Origin: Thalassotalea insulae
GTDB taxonomy: Bacteria; Pseudomonadota; Gammaproteobacteria; Enterobacterales; Alteromonadaceae
Length of the DNA: 64,000 nucleotides
NCBI RefSeq assembly: GCF_030161395.1
Contig: NZ_BSST01000001.1
Location: 2,542,001 to 2,606,000, forward strand
Reading direction: 5' to 3'
Numbering within the stretch: the first letter of the stretch is position 1; each line of letters starts with the position of its first letter. The notes under the pieces were generated by a model that made no database searches, had not been told where the DNA came from, and saw only the letters and a program-made list of their open reading frames with translations. Shown here one piece after another: positions 17,033 through 25,537 of this stretch. Position numbers and translations under genes: made by a program.

Positions 17033-17560
17033 ATGTATGTAAATAATTATACAGCAAGCAACTATGTAAATAGAGCAATTAACACAACAGTGGACGCGGC
17101 TGAAAGATCGGCAAATTCGCAAGTACACAGTGGTGGCTCTGCACCTGAAGTAGATAACCGAGAAAGTTACGTCAAATATATAAATTCAGCCAGCGATGAA
17201 CAGTTGGCAGGATCTATTGATGCAATTAAAAAATATGGGCCTCCAGTAGCCATGTTTAGAATGAGCGATATTGTAAATGCAGCTAATCAAGACGAAATGC
17301 ATGGCCGTATTGGTAGGGCGATTGAGCACTTTGATGTAGAAGCACAGCAATATCACATACAGGAGCTCGCAATTATCAATGAAGGTGAGCAAGCTGGAAA
17401 GTCTTCAAAGGAAATTCTACAAGAGATTGTCGCGTTGCGTGATCAACAATCAGAGTTATTCAAGATGGGAACTAATTGGGGAAGCAAAGGGCTTGCTCAC
17501 CCTGACAATTATGAAAAGTTGGTTGCAGCAACTCCAAATTACGTTAATCTTTATGCGTAG
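17033..17560 (+). CDS. Orphan hypothetical protein (175 aa)
   Basis: I do not recognise this protein. It has no signal peptide or membrane segment. The N-terminal 50 residues are polar and rich in Asn, Ser and Thr, like the flexible start of a filament or secreted protein. Residues 50-150 look mostly helical and charged (SDEQLAGSIDAIKKYG, RIGRAIEHFDVEAQQ, KEILQEIVALRDQQSEL). A GAGGGAA ribosome binding site supports the ATG. It stands alone in a gene-poor island with an intron remnant and a decayed gene, so it may be an acquired gene. Confidence 0.6.
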   Translation: MYVNNYTASNYVNRAINTTVDAAERSANSQVHSGGSAPEVDNRESYVKYINSASDEQLAGSIDAIKKYGPPVAMFRMSDIVNAANQDEMHGRIGRAIEHFDVEAQQYHIQELAIINEGEQAGKSSKEILQEIVALRDQQSELFKMGTNWGSKGLAHPDNYEKLVAATPNYVNLYA

Positions 17561-17654
17561 CTGGAGTAATAAAAGTGCAGTTTACCCTTCTAAACACTAC
17601 CTCATGACAATGTAGGGGCTTCTATGTGTAGAGAGCTTTAGTTTCATCGCTCAG

Positions 17655-18050
17655 TCAATATTTACTTGCATTACTACTCAGTTGCGCAGAAATATTATTG
17701 CGTAAATTCATCCAGTTACTTTCATAACCCCATGCAATTTTAAACTCATCATCGGCCTTTGAACTGTCTAGCATATCTTTAAGATCAAAAACTTATGAAA
17801 AGTTTTCTTCGTTAACGTCATACCTTGTCCAGCCACGTACTTCCATATCAATATACTTTAAATAGCTAGACTTAAAATCATTCGCAGCGGCAACAAAATT
17901 CGGGCTTTTTAATTTACTATTTGAAAAATAGCGTTAATCAGTTTGCTTAAGCTGAACAAAGTCATAGGAAGTGGCGCTCTTCTCCTTCTCAATTAAAGTA
18001 CAAAACTTATCTATTTGAATCGGTAGTGATAACACTCGAATATTTAGTTA
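17655..18050 (-). pseudogene. Decayed gene of unknown function with two in-frame stops
   Basis: On the minus strand one frame reads through about 130 codons with protein-like composition but is broken by a TAA after FVQLKQTD and a second TAA after DVNEENFS. It ends with a normal TGA after SAQLSSNASKY. Readable pieces include NFVAAANDFKSSYLKYID, MEVRGWTRYDVNEENFS and DEFKIAWGYESNWMNLRNN. No start codon with a ribosome binding site is clear at its upstream end, so the 5' part may also be lost. I cannot name the family. The stops could be sequencing errors, but two separate ones argue for real decay. Confidence 0.55.
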
Positions 18051-18066
18051 AAAAATAAATGAGAAT

Positions 18067-18093
18067 AAGGAGGCTCCATCCTCCTTTGGGTTT
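18067..18093 (-). terminator. Probable terminator of the GNAT gene
   Basis: AAGGAGG and CCTCCTT form a strong stem about 25 bases past the acetyltransferase stop on the minus strand, followed by a T-rich but interrupted tract. Confidence 0.5.
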
Positions 18094-18116
18094 AAAGATA
18101 TTTAATCAAAGCTTCA

Positions 18117-18620
18117 CTAGAAATTAAGAGCAAATAATTTATTATTTTCGCCGTACATTTCAATCATACCTTCGAAGCTAAAACCTAGCTTTTCCAGCAA
18201 ACCAGAGGAGCGCAGATTATCGATTTTAGTAATCGCTACTATTCGATTTAATCCGTAGTCATGATTCGCACTTTTTAGCACTGCCAAAGCAGATTCTTTT
18301 GCGTAACCCATAGACCAATATTGTTTTAGTAAGGAATAACCTAAATCGGCATCTGCTAATGTGTCTCTTTTAAGCAGACCGCACATTCCAATGGGCTCTC
18401 CTGTTTCCTTTAATTCCACCAGATACAAACCGAAACCAAACTTCTGATAAGTTGCTATTGGGCCATCGTTCAAATATTTTATCGCATCGTCTATTGTTCG
18501 TACTTTTTTGTCTTCTATATTGGCGATATATGAAGGCTCATTCAAAAGACGAATAATAAACTCAGCATCTTTTTTCGAACAATGTCTAATACGTAACCTG
18601 TTCGTTTCACAAATAATCAT
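18117..18620 (-). CDS. GNAT family N-acetyltransferase (RimJ/RimL type)
   Basis: The 167-residue product begins with the RimJ/RimL-type pattern ETNRLRIRHCSKKDAEFI and contains an acetyl-CoA binding region around LGYSLLKQYWSMGYAKESALAVLKSA, followed by GLNRIVAITKIDNLRSSGLLEKLGF. Such enzymes transfer an acetyl group from acetyl-CoA to the N-terminus of a ribosomal protein or to a small amine; the acceptor is not predictable. It is divergent from a LysR regulator across a 147-base region, which makes it a candidate target of that regulator. Confidence 0.85.
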   Translation of the reverse strand: MIICETNRLRIRHCSKKDAEFIIRLLNEPSYIANIEDKKVRTIDDAIKYLNDGPIATYQKFGFGLYLVELKETGEPIGMCGLLKRDTLADADLGYSLLKQYWSMGYAKESALAVLKSANHDYGLNRIVAITKIDNLRSSGLLEKLGFSFEGMIEMYGENNKLFALNF

Positions 18621-18728
18621 GATATACCTCTTTATAAACTTTATTGCGACTGTCTAAAACAGCAACTAAATATTGGAGAAGTTCGATTATTGCGCTATAC
18701 AAAGTATGAGGTAAAATGATATAAACTA

Positions 18729-18743
18729 ACCTAACCATTAGGT
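18729..18743. promoter_or_regulatory. Candidate LysR operator
   Basis: A perfect inverted repeat ACCTAA-CCA-TTAGGT (TN11A-like) lies 24 bases before the LysR start and between the two divergent genes. LysR proteins usually bind such a site to control themselves and the divergent gene; binding here is an inference. Confidence 0.45.
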
Positions 18744-18767
18744 AAACTAATAATAGGTGGTCACGCT

Positions 18768-19661
18768 ATGAATAAATCCCCACCTTTAAAGGCTATTCAA
18801 TATTTTTCAACCACAGCTCGTCATTTGAGCTTTAGTAAAGCCGCACAAGAGCTGTGCGTCACGCAAAGTGCCGTCAGTCACCAAGTAAAATTATTAGAAG
18901 AGTTTTTTAATAAGAAACTGTTAATACGCCAAGGCAAGCGAATATCCCTAACTCAAGAAGGTGATGATTTAAATTCTGTCGTCAGGGACAGTTTACAGCG
19001 TATAGAAACAGTGAGTAATCACATTCTTAAAGAGCCTGAAACGCATTTAAAAATAATAGCCCAGACCTCAATAGCCACCGAATGGCTTGCCCCAAGAATA
19101 GCATTGTTTAAGCAGTCATACCCTGATGTTTCATGTTATCTAACCATGGAATCTATGGCAGCAAGTTTTGACGCACAGGAATTTGATATTGTCATAGGTA
19201 CATGGCCTACGCCCGATAACTTTGTATCTAAAAAATTAAGGGATGAATATTGGTTCCCGGTATGTGCGCCATCGCTTAGTGCTAAAATTAACGCCAATCA
19301 GAGCGCCTCTATTTTAACGCTACCTCTATACTCTTCTGAAAATGGAGAAGATTGGCAACTATGGATGCAAAGACAACAACTGAGACGTCCGGCGATCACC
19401 AAAGTTGAGCATTTTGGCCTAGCCTTACTAGCCACTAAAGCCGCATTGAGTGGAGAAGGTGTTGCATTAAGTAACCAATTTTTGGCAGAAGATTTAATTA
19501 AACAAGGAAAGTTAGTCTCGTTTCCTCAATGGCGATATCAGCTACCCTGGGGACAGTATCATGTGCACTATCGTCAAGGCAGTCATTACTCTAATGCCAT
19601 TCAATATTTTGTGGAATGGTTGCAGTTACAAATCAGTAGCGATAGAAGAGCTCAATGTTAG
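18768..19661 (+). CDS. LysR family transcriptional regulator (GcvA-like)
   Basis: The 297-residue product has an N-terminal winged helix-turn-helix (AIQYFSTTARHLSFSKAAQELCVTQSAVSHQVKLLEE, given here in two overlapping parts of the same helix pair: residues 8-43) followed by LYSR-type effector domains. The sequence resembles the GcvA subgroup, which regulates glycine cleavage or beta-lactamase-type targets. It has a strong AGGTGG-like ribosome binding site. The effector is unknown; the divergent acetyltransferase is the likeliest target. Confidence 0.88.
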   Translation: MNKSPPLKAIQYFSTTARHLSFSKAAQELCVTQSAVSHQVKLLEEFFNKKLLIRQGKRISLTQEGDDLNSVVRDSLQRIETVSNHILKEPETHLKIIAQTSIATEWLAPRIALFKQSYPDVSCYLTMESMAASFDAQEFDIVIGTWPTPDNFVSKKLRDEYWFPVCAPSLSAKINANQSASILTLPLYSSENGEDWQLWMQRQQLRRPAITKVEHFGLALLATKAALSGEGVALSNQFLAEDLIKQGKLVSFPQWRYQLPWGQYHVHYRQGSHYSNAIQYFVEWLQLQISSDRRAQC

Positions 19662-19820
19662 GCGTCATTTAGCTATTGTAGTGGAACTGTTAATTTTGCC
19701 ACCTACTCAGAGGTGTTACTATGCATCTCATCAAACGTTAGGTGGCATTTTTAAGAGAGTAATATTTAGCTTTGAGCGCAATATATTACTATTGAAGCCG
19801 CTAGAAATACTTATTGAGCA

Positions 19821-20828
19821 CTATTTTGTGATGTTTTTAATCCATGTTGTGAGTGAGGGCAACACGTCAGGTGCAAAGGCATCTGCTTGTAGCAGTTGAA
19901 ATTTCAAGTACCAATCTATTCCACTAAGACCATTAAACTCTTCAGCATGTAATAATTGATGATTTGCTTGAGCAAACATTCGGTAGTGTAGTTTGTTTTT
20001 ATCATCAGCATAAGGCAGTTCTTGTATCACTTTTAGAGTGTTTTGACTGTCTACCTGTGTATCTTGTGCACCCATTAATACCAGTAAGGGGATATTGAGC
20101 TGTGCAAGCCCAGCAGTAGCGTCTTCATGCATATTCATGCTGATAAAGTTAAACCTAGCTTCGTCGGTAATGGGGGCTGGCATATAGGGATGTTGATGTA
20201 AATCATCGGCTTGATACGCAGCAAAACCTTGTGAAAATAACTGATATTCTTTATCGGTTAAGTTTAAAATTTCTGCTTGTGCATCAAGATCATTTTCTGT
20301 GATAACGCCTTTATCGATAAGTCGTAGCATCATTTGATAGGCGCTTTGCTGCTGCCAATTAATGGCAGGGCTGATTAATGCGGCAAAATCAATTGACGTA
20401 TTGTTTATGTATGGTAATACCCAGCCTGCTTGACTAAACCCTATAATGCCAATAGAACCGCGATAGCCTTTCTGGCGAAGATCATTGATGACATCTTCCA
20501 CCTCAATTGCTCGATCATTCATTGATTGACTTAGCCAATTACCAGTGGAATTTTCCACCCCGGGTTTATGCCAACTCACTGCACTGATGCCTTGTGCATT
20601 CAAGTGGTTAATGATAGGTAAATAATAGCCATGGGAGTCATTATTTGAAGGGCCATCACCGTGAACAAATATTGCGATAGGGTTAGATTTACTGTGTTGT
20701 TTCGTAGCAAATAATTGAATAGCTAAGTTATTTTGTTGCGATGTAACGAACCATTCATCATATGTTTTATTCTTTTGACAGCCAAAGCACAATACGATTA
20801 ATGTGCAAAAAATTTTTACTCTATGCAT
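19821..20828 (-). CDS. Exported alpha/beta hydrolase (dienelactone hydrolase-like)
   Basis: The product is an alpha/beta hydrolase with an oxyanion motif FVHGDGPSNND, the nucleophile elbow GFSQAGW, an acidic residue in LVLMGAQDTQVD and the catalytic His in QANHQLLH. The substrate is unknown, probably a small ester. I start at the ATG at 20828 because AAGGA lies eight bases upstream and the protein then begins MHRVKIFCTLIVLCFGC, a signal peptide with a possible (imperfect) lipobox. The frame stays open for 45 more codons up to 20963, without a comparable ribosome binding site. Its 3' end lies convergent with the LysR gene. About 335 residues from the chosen start. Confidence 0.82.
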   Translation of the reverse strand: MHRVKIFCTLIVLCFGCQKNKTYDEWFVTSQQNNLAIQLFATKQHSKSNPIAIFVHGDGPSNNDSHGYYLPIINHLNAQGISAVSWHKPGVENSTGNWLSQSMNDRAIEVEDVINDLRQKGYRGSIGIIGFSQAGWVLPYINNTSIDFAALISPAINWQQQSAYQMMLRLIDKGVITENDLDAQAEILNLTDKEYQLFSQGFAAYQADDLHQHPYMPAPITDEARFNFISMNMHEDATAGLAQLNIPLLVLMGAQDTQVDSQNTLKVIQELPYADDKNKLHYRMFAQANHQLLHAEEFNGLSGIDWYLKFQLLQADAFAPDVLPSLTTWIKNITK

Positions 20829-21203
20829 CTCATCATTCCTTAAAAAACTGAGGATTACTAGCTTAACCAGAAGCTCGAAAAAATCTGTAAGAAAGGGTCG
20901 TAAAAGTGTCAGTAATTGTGAGGTAGTTGCTATTTGAGGGACAGTGAAGTGTTTGTTGTTCATAAATCCTAAGTAGGCTTGTTTTAATGCTTTCTTAATA
21001 AAAAATGTTTCTCTTTTCTATATATTGAGACCAGAAAGCACTCCATTTTTTTCATTGGGTACAGCAATAGCATTTTTGTGGCAATTTGTAGCGATAATAT
21101 CAAATAGTTTTATATTGGTTATTTTTATTGGCTGATGCGCATTTTATTAAAAAATGTCTATATTTAAACTAAATTCTTAGTATCTAATTATATTGGAGTT
21201 TCA

Positions 21204-22823
21204 ATGGAGTTTTTTAGAAAACTGTCCGTTAAGTTTAAAATCTTACTAATTCCTGCAGTTGGCTCTATCGGTTTTATTATTTATCTATCGATAAGTATGT
21301 ATACCTCTAGTGTTGCGGTTGGCTTACTTGATAATGCGGAAAATGTCAGGTTTCCTTTATTACAAATATCAGAAAGAAACCTGGTTTTATTAGATAAAAT
21401 AAAAAAAACTTTAAGTGATGCTGTCGCCGAGGGGGAAGTTGATTTGTTAAATGAAGCAAACAATATGGCGGAGCAAATAAAGGGGAATTTTAAGAAAGCG
21501 GCGGGAGCTGATAGAGAAACAGCAAGCCAGCTAAATGAGTTAGAAAAACAGTTTGAGGGCTATTATCAACTCGCTTATACCATGTCATTGGAAATGGTCA
21601 ATGGTACGGCAGATTTCTCTAATCTTGCTGAACGCAGTAAAGAGATGTCCAAGAAATTATTAAATTTGCAAAATGACCTAAGCAAGTTTCAAAAAGCGCA
21701 AATGGCTTCGTTTACTAGTGCTTTCACGCAGGTGAATGAAAAAGCTGAAGCAACCATTAATATCGGTATTGTGATGGCGGTAATAACTATTGCTTTACTT
21801 TTTACAGTATCAGTTTCAATTAGTAGTGCCATTCGGCATAACCTAGCAAAAGTCGTTGAGTCATTTAAAGGAATTGCTCAGGAAAATGGTGACTTAACGG
21901 TTCGTATACAAACAAATACTAAAGATGAAATAGGTGAGCTTGTGCATTGGTTCAATTTATTTATGGATAAATTACAGCAAGTGATAAAACAAATTGTTGA
22001 TACGGCAAAGCCTTTAGCAGAAACAGCTTCAACTGTAGATGATTTATCTGAGTCCTCAAAAAATTCAGCTGAGCAACAAATGCATACGGTGGAACAGTCA
22101 TTATTATCTGTGAATGAAATGAGTCAGAGTGTTGCTTCTATTACCAGTAATGCTGCGGATGCCGCTGATGCGGCAAAAAATGCGAATGAAGAAGCCGATA
22201 AAGGGCACTTGGTAGTGAATGACACCATTGAGGGAATTCAAGAACTGGCAGAAAATATTACCGAATCAGCAACAGCGATACTAAAACTTCAAGAAGACAC
22301 TAATCAAGTTAATCAGGTGCTGGAAGTGATAAAAAGTATTGCGGAACAAACTAATTTGTTAGCTCTTAATGCTGCAATAGAAGCGGCTAGGGCTGGAGAA
22401 CAAGGGAGAGGATTCGCTGTAGTGGCAGATGAAGTGCGTAGCTTAGCATCAAGAACACAAGATTCGACTAAAGAAATAAATCAAATACTGGTTCAATTGC
22501 AGGAAGCGGCACAATCTGCAGTGTTAAAAATGGAAAACAGTAAAAATCAAGTAGATAGTAGTGTTACGCGGGCAAATGAAGCTGGTGAAAGTTTATCTGC
22601 GATTACTGAAACCGTTAATATTATTACCGATATGAATAGTCAAATTGCTGTAGCGACAGAAGAGCAGCATCAAATTTCTACTTTACTGGTTGAACATGTT
22701 GAAGACATTAAAAAAAGGGCTGAAGAGGCTACGTTGGGGTCAGAGCAAATGAACAAGGTGAGTCATCGTTTGTCTTCTTTAGCTTCAGAGCAAGAACAAA
22801 TAACGAAACTTTTTAAAGTATAA
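21204..22823 (+). CDS. Methyl-accepting chemotaxis protein
   Basis: This 539-residue chemoreceptor has an N-terminal membrane helix (ILLIPAVGSIGFIIYLSISM), a periplasmic helical sensor region of about 150 residues, a second helix near residues 188-210, a HAMP domain (LAKVVESFKGIAQENGDLTV) and a cytoplasmic signalling domain. The receptor tip IAEQTNLLALNAAIEAARAG starts near residue 379 and is intact. It would pass a ligand signal to CheA/CheW, which are not in this window. It precedes a sensor kinase and two PstS-like/porin modules; possible periplasmic binding-protein partners are an inference. Confidence 0.95.
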   Translation: MEFFRKLSVKFKILLIPAVGSIGFIIYLSISMYTSSVAVGLLDNAENVRFPLLQISERNLVLLDKIKKTLSDAVAEGEVDLLNEANNMAEQIKGNFKKAAGADRETASQLNELEKQFEGYYQLAYTMSLEMVNGTADFSNLAERSKEMSKKLLNLQNDLSKFQKAQMASFTSAFTQVNEKAEATINIGIVMAVITIALLFTVSVSISSAIRHNLAKVVESFKGIAQENGDLTVRIQTNTKDEIGELVHWFNLFMDKLQQVIKQIVDTAKPLAETASTVDDLSESSKNSAEQQMHTVEQSLLSVNEMSQSVASITSNAADAADAAKNANEEADKGHLVVNDTIEGIQELAENITESATAILKLQEDTNQVNQVLEVIKSIAEQTNLLALNAAIEAARAGEQGRGFAVVADEVRSLASRTQDSTKEINQILVQLQEAAQSAVLKMENSKNQVDSSVTRANEAGESLSAITETVNIITDMNSQIAVATEEQHQISTLLVEHVEDIKKRAEEATLGSEQMNKVSHRLSSLASEQEQITKLFKV

Positions 22824-22881
22824 TGGATATTTGAATAGGATGCTGTAATCAAGGAGCGAACTTTCTGAGAGGATTAGAAGC

Positions 22882-22911
22882 ATGATCAGGTTGTTATTTT
22901 GCCGTCATTAA
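22882..22911 (+). CDS. Possible nine-residue leader peptide
   Basis: An ATG preceded by AGAGGATTAGAAGC opens a nine-codon frame (MIRLLFCRH) that ends at a TAA inside the start of the next gene. Its ribosome binding site is better placed than that of the kinase TTG start, which it overlaps, so it may couple translation of the kinase. It could equally be chance. Confidence 0.25.
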   Translation: MIRLLFCRH

Positions 22912-24818
22912 ATGTTTTAAATAGAAATTTGGCTTATCGACCGTTAATAATATTTAGAGTAGTCTATTTATTGTTTTTGCTTATTTGTTCAGCCCTAATT
23001 GCTGTTGCGGTTAAAACCGATATTGAGCGAATTAAACTAGATACAGCAGCAGATTTTTCTTCACGAGTACAACAGCTCGACACGACAATTAGTCATCTGG
23101 AAATGATGGCAACCATCTTGTCGCAATCTATGACATATACTGTTGATTATCAAGATGTTTCACAAAAGATTGATGTCTTAGACTATTTTAACTTAGGCGA
23201 CGGGTTGTATAGTCTCAAGTATATTAGTGAAAACTATCAAAGTAGTATTTATAGCAAGGCTCCGAAAACTGAAGAGCAAAGAAATCGATTAGAGTTATTG
23301 GTTAAAACAGGTGCGTATTTACCTCATTTTTTACAAGAAGAGCGAATTGAAAAAATAGCGGTATATAATAAGTTTCCGTTGGCTAAACTGGTCTATCCCA
23401 ACGAAAGAAAGGCATCTCAAAGAAAGTTTCAACGAGAATTAGCTGACGGTTATTGGGAGTATTTTTGGCAGAATCATCAACAGCAGAATATTTTTTGGAA
23501 GCTTATTCAAGTTGATAAAGGTTATAAATTATCTTTAACAGTGAGCATATTGGACCCAGAGAATGGCTTGGTGGGGTTAATTCAATTTATCTTTTCACAG
23601 GATATTTTTGATCAGGAAATTTACCAGCCAAGTGGCCCTGATTCTCTGGTGTTTTTATCTGAAATCTCTGACCAGGGGTTACTGATTGCCACCACCAAAT
23701 ATGGCAAAGATGAAGACTCGATCGGTAAAGCATTTAACATGCAGGAAGGAAAGAAATTACCTCTGCAAATGGTGCAACTGTTGCAATCATTGGATGATTG
23801 GGTATATCAATCGAGCGAATACTACTTATTGTCAGTACCAATTTCAGGTGTGTTTAATCTCGTTTATTTAACGGATGCAAGAAGCTTTAGCTTTTTAGCC
23901 TCCTCTTTGGTTAAATCGGGGGCTTTCATCTGGGGGGCACTGGCATTAATCGGTTTATTTGTCGATCGTTTGATATATAACAATTTAACTAAGCTCAAGC
24001 AGAAAGATGATGTGTTAACAGAAAAAAATCAGTTGCTTGTTTCTACGCTTGAAAACCTTGAAGAGGCTCAAAAGGAGTTGATTCAAAAAGAAAAAATAGT
24101 CTCTTTAGGTCATGTTGTTGCTGGCTTGGCACATCAGCTTAATACGCCACTCAGTATAGCGATCACCGCTGTTTCTTATATTCAAGATTCGTTAAAAAAG
24201 TTTACCGTTAAACTAGATAAAGGGATTAAAAAATCGGAATTAGCAACGCTTTTAGAGAAAGGTTATGAATCATCTATGTTGATCGGTCACAATTTGGATA
24301 AAGCGACCGATTTAGTTGATAACTTTAAACTGTTAGCGGAGGACGAATCTGAAGACGAATTAAATCAGTTTAATGTTGCTGAATATACTCAAGCTGTTTT
24401 GCAGGGATTAAAACCTGCGTTAGAAAAACGAAGAATCAAATCCCACATCAATGCTGAACGTGATATTAAGATATTTAATTACCCAATGTCATATACGCAG
24501 ATTATCGTGCAGTTGTTGAATAATGCGGTGATTCATGGGGTAGACAAGGGGGGGAATATCACAATTAATATTTACCGAAAGGCTGAAACTTCAGGAGCCT
24601 ATATAGAGGTAGTAGATGACGGTAGAGGGATTGATAAGGAATATATTGATAAAGTGTTTGAGCCCTTTTTTACCTCTAAATGTGTGGCAGAACAAGTGGG
24701 TTTAGGCTTGACTATTGTCCATAATCTTGTTTTAGGAAAAATGTCGGGAGAGATAAAAGTTATTAGTGAAAAAAATCATGGCTGTTGTTTTTCTATTTAT
24801 CTTCCTAGTTTAATTTAA
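22899..24818 (+). CDS. Membrane sensor histidine kinase
   Basis: The 639-residue kinase has an N-terminal helix (VVYLLFLLICSALIAVAV), a periplasmic domain of about 290 residues, a second helix near residues 342-362 and a short coiled linker. The cytoplasmic half has the H-box GLAHQLNTPLSIA with the phosphorylated His near residue 411, an N-box QIIVQLLNNAVIHG, VVDDGRGID and FEPFFTSK, and VGLGLTIVHNLV. It starts with TTG, and no receiver domain is attached. No response regulator gene is adjacent, so the partner is encoded elsewhere. It stands 75 bases after the chemoreceptor and 268 before the PstS-like/porin repeat. The signal sensed is unknown. Confidence 0.92.
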   Translation: MPSLNVLNRNLAYRPLIIFRVVYLLFLLICSALIAVAVKTDIERIKLDTAADFSSRVQQLDTTISHLEMMATILSQSMTYTVDYQDVSQKIDVLDYFNLGDGLYSLKYISENYQSSIYSKAPKTEEQRNRLELLVKTGAYLPHFLQEERIEKIAVYNKFPLAKLVYPNERKASQRKFQRELADGYWEYFWQNHQQQNIFWKLIQVDKGYKLSLTVSILDPENGLVGLIQFIFSQDIFDQEIYQPSGPDSLVFLSEISDQGLLIATTKYGKDEDSIGKAFNMQEGKKLPLQMVQLLQSLDDWVYQSSEYYLLSVPISGVFNLVYLTDARSFSFLASSLVKSGAFIWGALALIGLFVDRLIYNNLTKLKQKDDVLTEKNQLLVSTLENLEEAQKELIQKEKIVSLGHVVAGLAHQLNTPLSIAITAVSYIQDSLKKFTVKLDKGIKKSELATLLEKGYESSMLIGHNLDKATDLVDNFKLLAEDESEDELNQFNVAEYTQAVLQGLKPALEKRRIKSHINAERDIKIFNYPMSYTQIIVQLLNNAVIHGVDKGGNITINIYRKAETSGAYIEVVDDGRGIDKEYIDKVFEPFFTSKCVAEQVGLGLTIVHNLVLGKMSGEIKVISEKNHGCCFSIYLPSLI

Positions 24819-25048
24819 CTCTTCAAAAAGAATAATTTAACCACAGCACTTTGGGTAATCGCTAGTTTAAACGTCTGCGCATATCTGTCACAACCAAACC
24901 ATATTCATTTTATTTGCCATCCACAAAAATTGCCTAGTGTATCAAATACAAACAAAGTACAGCAGCTGCTAAGAAAACTTTGAACCAATTGTTGTGTTTT
25001 TTCGTTTAATGACTACTTTTAAATTAAGAATAATAAAAACAATAACGT

Positions 25049-25058
25049 ATCACGTGAT
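25049..25058. promoter_or_regulatory. Palindrome ATCACGTGAT in the leader of module 1
   Basis: A perfect ten-base palindrome lies 27 bases before the ATG and recurs unchanged in the second unit at 26890-26899. It could be a regulator site; binding protein unknown. Confidence 0.35.
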
Positions 25059-25085
25059 TTATTATTTAATACTAAGGAATTGCAT

Positions 25086-25526
25086 ATGCTATGTCTCTTT
25101 AAAAGCGCAAAGCGGATAGTAGTGTTAGGTCTCTCTATCATATCCCTTATCGTTATCAATCAAGCCTTTGCTGAAGTGGCAATTATTGTTCATCCGAGCA
25201 ATAGTTCAAGCTTTGACAAAGCGACGATAAAAAAAATTTTTTTAGGAAAATCCAAATCTTTTTCCAATGGCCGGGCGGCAATATTGCTCAGTGCTACCCC
25301 TAAAGATCCAATCACCGAAGAGTTTAATAAGAAGGTGATTGGTAAATCCAGTAATCAGGTCAATGCCTATTGGTCAAAAATGATCTTTACTGGCAAAGGA
25401 ACTCCGCCGCAAGAAATGGCATCAACGAGTGAAATTATTGCAGCTATTTCGGCGAATCCTGATGCTATTGGTTATATGGATGCCTCTGCGGCAACCAGTG
25501 CTGTAAAAGTCGTCGCAACGTTTTGA
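25086..25526 (+). CDS. Small PstS-like periplasmic protein, tandem copy 1
   Basis: A 146-residue exported protein: signal peptide MLCLFKSAKRIVVLGLSIIS...QAFA, then a single PBP-like domain of about 120 residues. Conserved positions shared with the protein at 6732 include the IKKIFLGK block, the AYWSKMIFTGKGTPP block, and DAIGYMD near the end. The start at 25086 is chosen because AAGGA lies six bases upstream of it. It stops 12 bases before the porin gene start. Compared with copy 2 the protein differs at only two residues, Ala to Val in the signal peptide and Ile to Val at the start of the domain. The domain is half the size of PstS and may act in sensing rather than transport; phosphate binding is not shown. 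Confidence 0.8.
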   Translation: MLCLFKSAKRIVVLGLSIISLIVINQAFAEVAIIVHPSNSSSFDKATIKKIFLGKSKSFSNGRAAILLSATPKDPITEEFNKKVIGKSSNQVNAYWSKMIFTGKGTPPQEMASTSEIIAAISANPDAIGYMDASAATSAVKVVATF

Positions 25527-25537
25527 ATAGGGGCAAT

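Noticed and set aside
19561..19899. 112-codon frame at the LysR 3' end
   Set aside because: It overlaps both neighbouring genes in other frames and has no ribosome binding site.
20829..20963. N-terminal extension of the alpha/beta hydrolase
   Set aside because: It adds a second hydrophobic segment before a complete signal peptide, and a well placed AAGGA favours the start at 20828.
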